Assembly (NCBI GenBank): GCA_005888425.1
Contig: VAZF01000126.1
Location: 1 to 6,932, forward strand
Reading direction: 5' to 3'
From: Alphaproteobacteria bacterium
GTDB lineage: Bacteria; Pseudomonadota; Alphaproteobacteria; ATCC43930; CGMCC-115725
Length of the DNA: 6,932 nucleotides
Part shown: positions 6,490 to 6,932 of the stretch, one piece after another
Layout of the letters: each line of letters opens with the position of its first letter
How positions within the stretch are numbered: the stretch's first letter is position 1
Translations under genes and position numbers: made by a program
The notes under the pieces: model-generated
What the model saw: only the letters and a program-made list of their open reading frames with translations
What the model was told of the DNA's origin: nothing
The model's database searches: none

Positions 6490-6514
6490 CCCTCTCCCGC
6501 ACCGCGGGAGAGGG
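6490..6514. terminator. Perfect 11-bp hairpin after pckA, likely intrinsic terminator
   Basis: CCCTCTCCCGC (6490-6500) and GCGGGAGAGGG (6504-6514) pair perfectly around a 3-base loop. The plus strand has no T run after the stem; instead an A run (6482-6486) precedes it. Read on the minus strand the stem is therefore followed by GGCTTTTTCGG, the classical intrinsic terminator order. It may end pckA transcripts through the stem alone or protect their 3' ends, but its best orientation is against transcripts arriving from the right. Confidence 0.6.
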
Positions 6515-6547
6515 TGGCCGCGGGCATTAGCCTGTGGCCGGGTGAGG

Positions 6548-6587
6548 GTTCCGGGAACGGCACGGCTTTGCTTCCCGTTCCCGGAAC
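6548..6587 (+). promoter_or_regulatory. 13-bp inverted repeat ending at the start codon of the next ORF
   Basis: GTTCCGGGAACGG (6548-6560) is the exact reverse complement of CCGTTCCCGGAAC (6575-6587), with a 14-base loop. The right arm ends directly before the ATG at 6588. Each arm also contains a smaller dyad, GTTCC-S-GGAAC (6548-6558 and 6577-6587), with centres 29 bases apart. It could be a translational hairpin, a pair of operators, or only the end of the repeat element. Confidence 0.4.
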
Positions 6588-6932
6588 ATGCTGACGATTG
6601 AGGAAGCGCAGCGCCGCACCGAGGATTTTCTGACCGGCCAGATGCTGGAGGCGCTGCGGGCGGTCGAATACGGATTGCCGAGCTTCGACACCGAGCCGCA
6701 CGAAACCTCGCTGTGCGCCGCGGCGCGCGGGCGGGTCGCGATCCGCCATGTGCAGGGCGCCTCGGAAGCCACCTACATCGTCGAGGCGTTCCATGACGAG
6801 CTGCTGATGCAGCTGCACCTGAATATCCATCGTCTGGTCGTCGTGTACCGCGTGCCGGCCTTGGAGGCGCTCGACGCCAACACGCTGGCCGTGCAGCTCG
6901 ACCGCTGGCGGATCGGCGCCGAGCACGCCGGC
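6588..6932 (+). CDS. Unrecognised protein, first 115 codons (runs off the right edge)
   Basis: The frame is open from the ATG at 6588 to the last base, 115 codons with no stop. The protein begins MLTIEEAQRRTEDFLTGQML and has a natural, mostly alpha/beta composition: an N-terminal amphipathic helix, then strand-like stretches such as RVAIRHV (about residues 50-56), ATYIVEAF (62-69) and HRLVVVYRVP (81-90), and an acidic/hydrophobic helix after. Codon use has the same strong G/C third-position preference as pckA. No signal peptide or membrane helix is visible and I recognise no family. There is no upstream in-frame start after the TGA at 6543, and no Shine-Dalgarno sequence; the start codon follows immediately on a hairpin arm. 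M19 (6642) is an alternative start. Separation from pckA by three hairpins argues against simple co-transcription, but this is not certain. Confidence 0.7.
   Translation, partial: MLTIEEAQRRTEDFLTGQMLEALRAVEYGLPSFDTEPHETSLCAAARGRVAIRHVQGASEATYIVEAFHDELLMQLHLNIHRLVVVYRVPALEALDANTLAVQLDRWRIGAEHAG

Larger units (their letters stand above)
6490..6587 (+). repeat. Three-hairpin intergenic element, probably a dispersed REP-like repeat
   Basis: Almost the whole 109-base gap between pckA and the next ORF folds into three successive hairpins: the 11-bp stem 6490-6514; a 10-bp stem 6516-6525/6530-6539 with loop ATTA and two G-U pairs in the plus-strand RNA; and a perfect 13-bp stem 6548-6560/6575-6587. 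The pattern CCCTCTCCC..GGGAGAGGG..GGGTGAGGG resembles short dispersed intergenic repeats common in GC-rich proteobacteria. Only one copy is in this window, so the repeat status is inferred from recall of that pattern. Confidence 0.5.

Noticed and set aside
4730..6502. 590-codon open frame on the minus strand opposite pckA
   Set aside because: It mirrors pckA nearly end to end; high G/C third positions in pckA remove stops from this antisense frame. The product is Arg/Ala/Gly-rich with no domain pattern.
6414..6926. 170-codon minus-strand ORF at the right end
   Set aside because: Antisense to the open plus-strand frame from 6588 and crosses the hairpin element and the pckA 3' end; the plus-strand frame has better composition and codon use.

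Overview
This window is a GC-rich chromosomal segment from an alphaproteobacterium. The evidence is the ChvI-ChvG two-component system followed by a short, single-domain HPr kinase, a mannose-type EIIA and HPr, with ATP-dependent PEP carboxykinase transcribed away from it. This gene neighbourhood is characteristic of Rhizobiales, Rhodospirillales and relatives. I cannot place it to genus. No phage, transposon, CRISPR, tRNA or rRNA signals are visible.

Minus strand, read right to left: chvI (3730-3032), chvG (3063-1288), hprK (1291-830), a 351-base spacer (829-479), manX/ptsM EIIA (478-71), and the first 24 codons of ptsH (74-1, cut by the window edge). The joints are tight: chvI/chvG overlap by 32 bases, chvG/hprK by 4 (GTGA) and EIIA/ptsH by 4 (ATGA). 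The exception is the hprK-EIIA spacer. It contains no rapZ, a gene often found at this position in other alphaproteobacteria, but does contain a 52-codon ORF with a good ribosome binding site (607-765).

Plus strand, left to right: a HugZ-family flavin/heme-type split-barrel protein with a C-terminal DUF2470 domain (3974-4714), pckA (4856-6478) with a convincing TTG start, a 98-base string of three hairpins (6490-6587), and an unrecognised ORF starting at 6588 that runs off the right edge. The 243-base gap between chvI and the HugZ-family gene is a divergent regulatory region.

How it fits together: ChvG is an envelope/acid-responsive sensor kinase and ChvI its regulator. HprK, EIIA and HPr form a regulatory PTS branch with no sugar permease in view, and HprK activity in this group is thought to follow central carbon metabolites. 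PckA converts oxaloacetate to PEP, the phosphate donor of the PTS. The locus thus joins envelope sensing to the PEP/organic-acid node. The region is mostly conserved housekeeping. The points most worth a second look are the candidate small gene in the hprK-EIIA spacer, the three-hairpin element abutting the unknown gene, and the HugZ-family gene placed between chvI and pckA.
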